A program made the translations under genes and the position numbers. Positions 63,713 through 64,000 of a stretch of 64,000 nt of DNA are shown here, in pieces. The DNA lies in the NCBI RefSeq assembly GCF_900103665.1, contig NZ_FNGY01000005.1, positions 342,641 through 406,640 of the forward strand. The letters run 5' to 3'. The stretch is from Pedobacter steynii. Its GTDB lineage: Bacteria; Bacteroidota; Bacteroidia; Sphingobacteriales; Sphingobacteriaceae. Under the pieces are notes generated by a model. It did not search any database, had not been told where the DNA came from, and saw only the letters and a list, made by a program, of their open reading frames with translations. Position 1 is the first letter of the stretch, and the number at the start of each line of letters is the position of its first letter.

Positions 63713-64000
63713 ATGAAACAACAAGAGACAGTAGATTATTTTTTGAAAGTGGTTTGGCAGAATGTTTCCAACACTTATAATCAGATCGCATCCGGATTTG
63801 GAATCACACAGGCCATCGGCTATGTGCTGATCAATATTGAGAAGGAAGGTACAGCGGTTTCAAAGCTGGCCGGACTGCTAGGAGTGAAGGCAACAAGTTT
63901 GTCAAGAATGCTAAACAATATGGAAGAAATGGGGTTAATATACCGGGAGACTTCCATCGGAGATAAACGCTCAGTTAAGGTGTACCTTACTGATCTGGGC
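63713..64000 (+). CDS. MarR-family transcriptional regulator (truncated by window end)
   Basis: The frame from ATG 63713 is open to the end of the window (96 codons). It reads as the N-terminal two thirds of a MarR winged-helix repressor: NTYNQIASGFGITQAIGYVL, then GVKATSLSRMLNNMEEMGLI (recognition helix) and RETSIGDKRSVKVYLTDLG (wing). Dimerization helices follow outside the window. Palindromic operators upstream suggest autoregulation. Confidence 0.85.
   Translation, partial: MKQQETVDYFLKVVWQNVSNTYNQIASGFGITQAIGYVLINIEKEGTAVSKLAGLLGVKATSLSRMLNNMEEMGLIYRETSIGDKRSVKVYLTDLG

Overview
The window reads as chromosomal DNA of a member of the Bacteroidota, most likely a Sphingobacteriaceae (Pedobacter-like) soil or water bacterium. 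The evidence is a type IX secretion cassette with a type B (gliding-motility) C-terminal sorting domain, a TonB-dependent receptor with an N-terminal carboxypeptidase-regulatory-like domain, Bacteroidota-type -7 promoter boxes (TAnnTTTG) before several genes, and few Shine-Dalgarno sequences. The genus is inference; no rRNA or tRNA gene was seen.

Layout. 1-4522: an overlapping operon of a DUF350 membrane protein, a membrane-anchored spermidine-synthase-like enzyme, a Tat-exported FAD oxidoreductase lipoprotein and a polytopic membrane protein. 4523-5050: a graveyard with a frameshifted WG-repeat relic joined to the C-terminal third of an endonuclease V gene. 5313-5780: a lipoprotein. 6034-10419: a peptide-export cassette of two paralogous 68-residue double-glycine peptides, each with its own near-identical promoter/leader and hairpin terminator, followed by an HlyD-type adaptor and a C39-peptidase ABC exporter. 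10448-16945: a trehalose-use locus (AraC regulator, MFS transporter, trehalase, TonB-dependent receptor). 17015-21277: a lipoprotein of probable beta-propeller type and a GH28-like pectin hydrolase, both on the minus strand.

21413-28956 joins sulfur metabolism and signalling. A YeiH-type transporter has a structured leader. A hybrid histidine kinase lies behind a probable sigma-54 promoter and is convergent with an NtrC-type sigma-54 activator. A PepSY-like secreted protein, a four-cysteine Rrf2 regulator and a siroheme-pathway methyltransferase follow. A 14-base operator-like word is shared, in opposite orientations, by the YeiH and methyltransferase promoters.

29097-47400: a subtilase, a NACHT-like NTPase with a degenerate P-loop, then a 3600-residue repeat adhesin with PorP/SprF and OmpA/PD40 partners (a type IX secretion cassette). 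47489-49873: small genes (hypothetical, GAF, GNAT, BadF-type kinase). 49892-55437: a complete RND efflux operon (adaptor, pump, TolC). 55746-63582: an M61 peptidase, an outer-membrane barrel protein, an 11-bp-phased degenerate repeat of about 200 bp, a long-chain acyl-CoA synthetase, a gamma-glutamyltransferase and an OmpA porin. The window ends inside a MarR regulator preceded by a palindromic operator.

The most distinctive items are the duplicated peptide unit (exactly 698 bp apart from promoter to stop codon), the 11-bp-phased repeat, the degenerate NACHT protein beside the adhesin, and the kinase/activator pair with its sigma-54 site.
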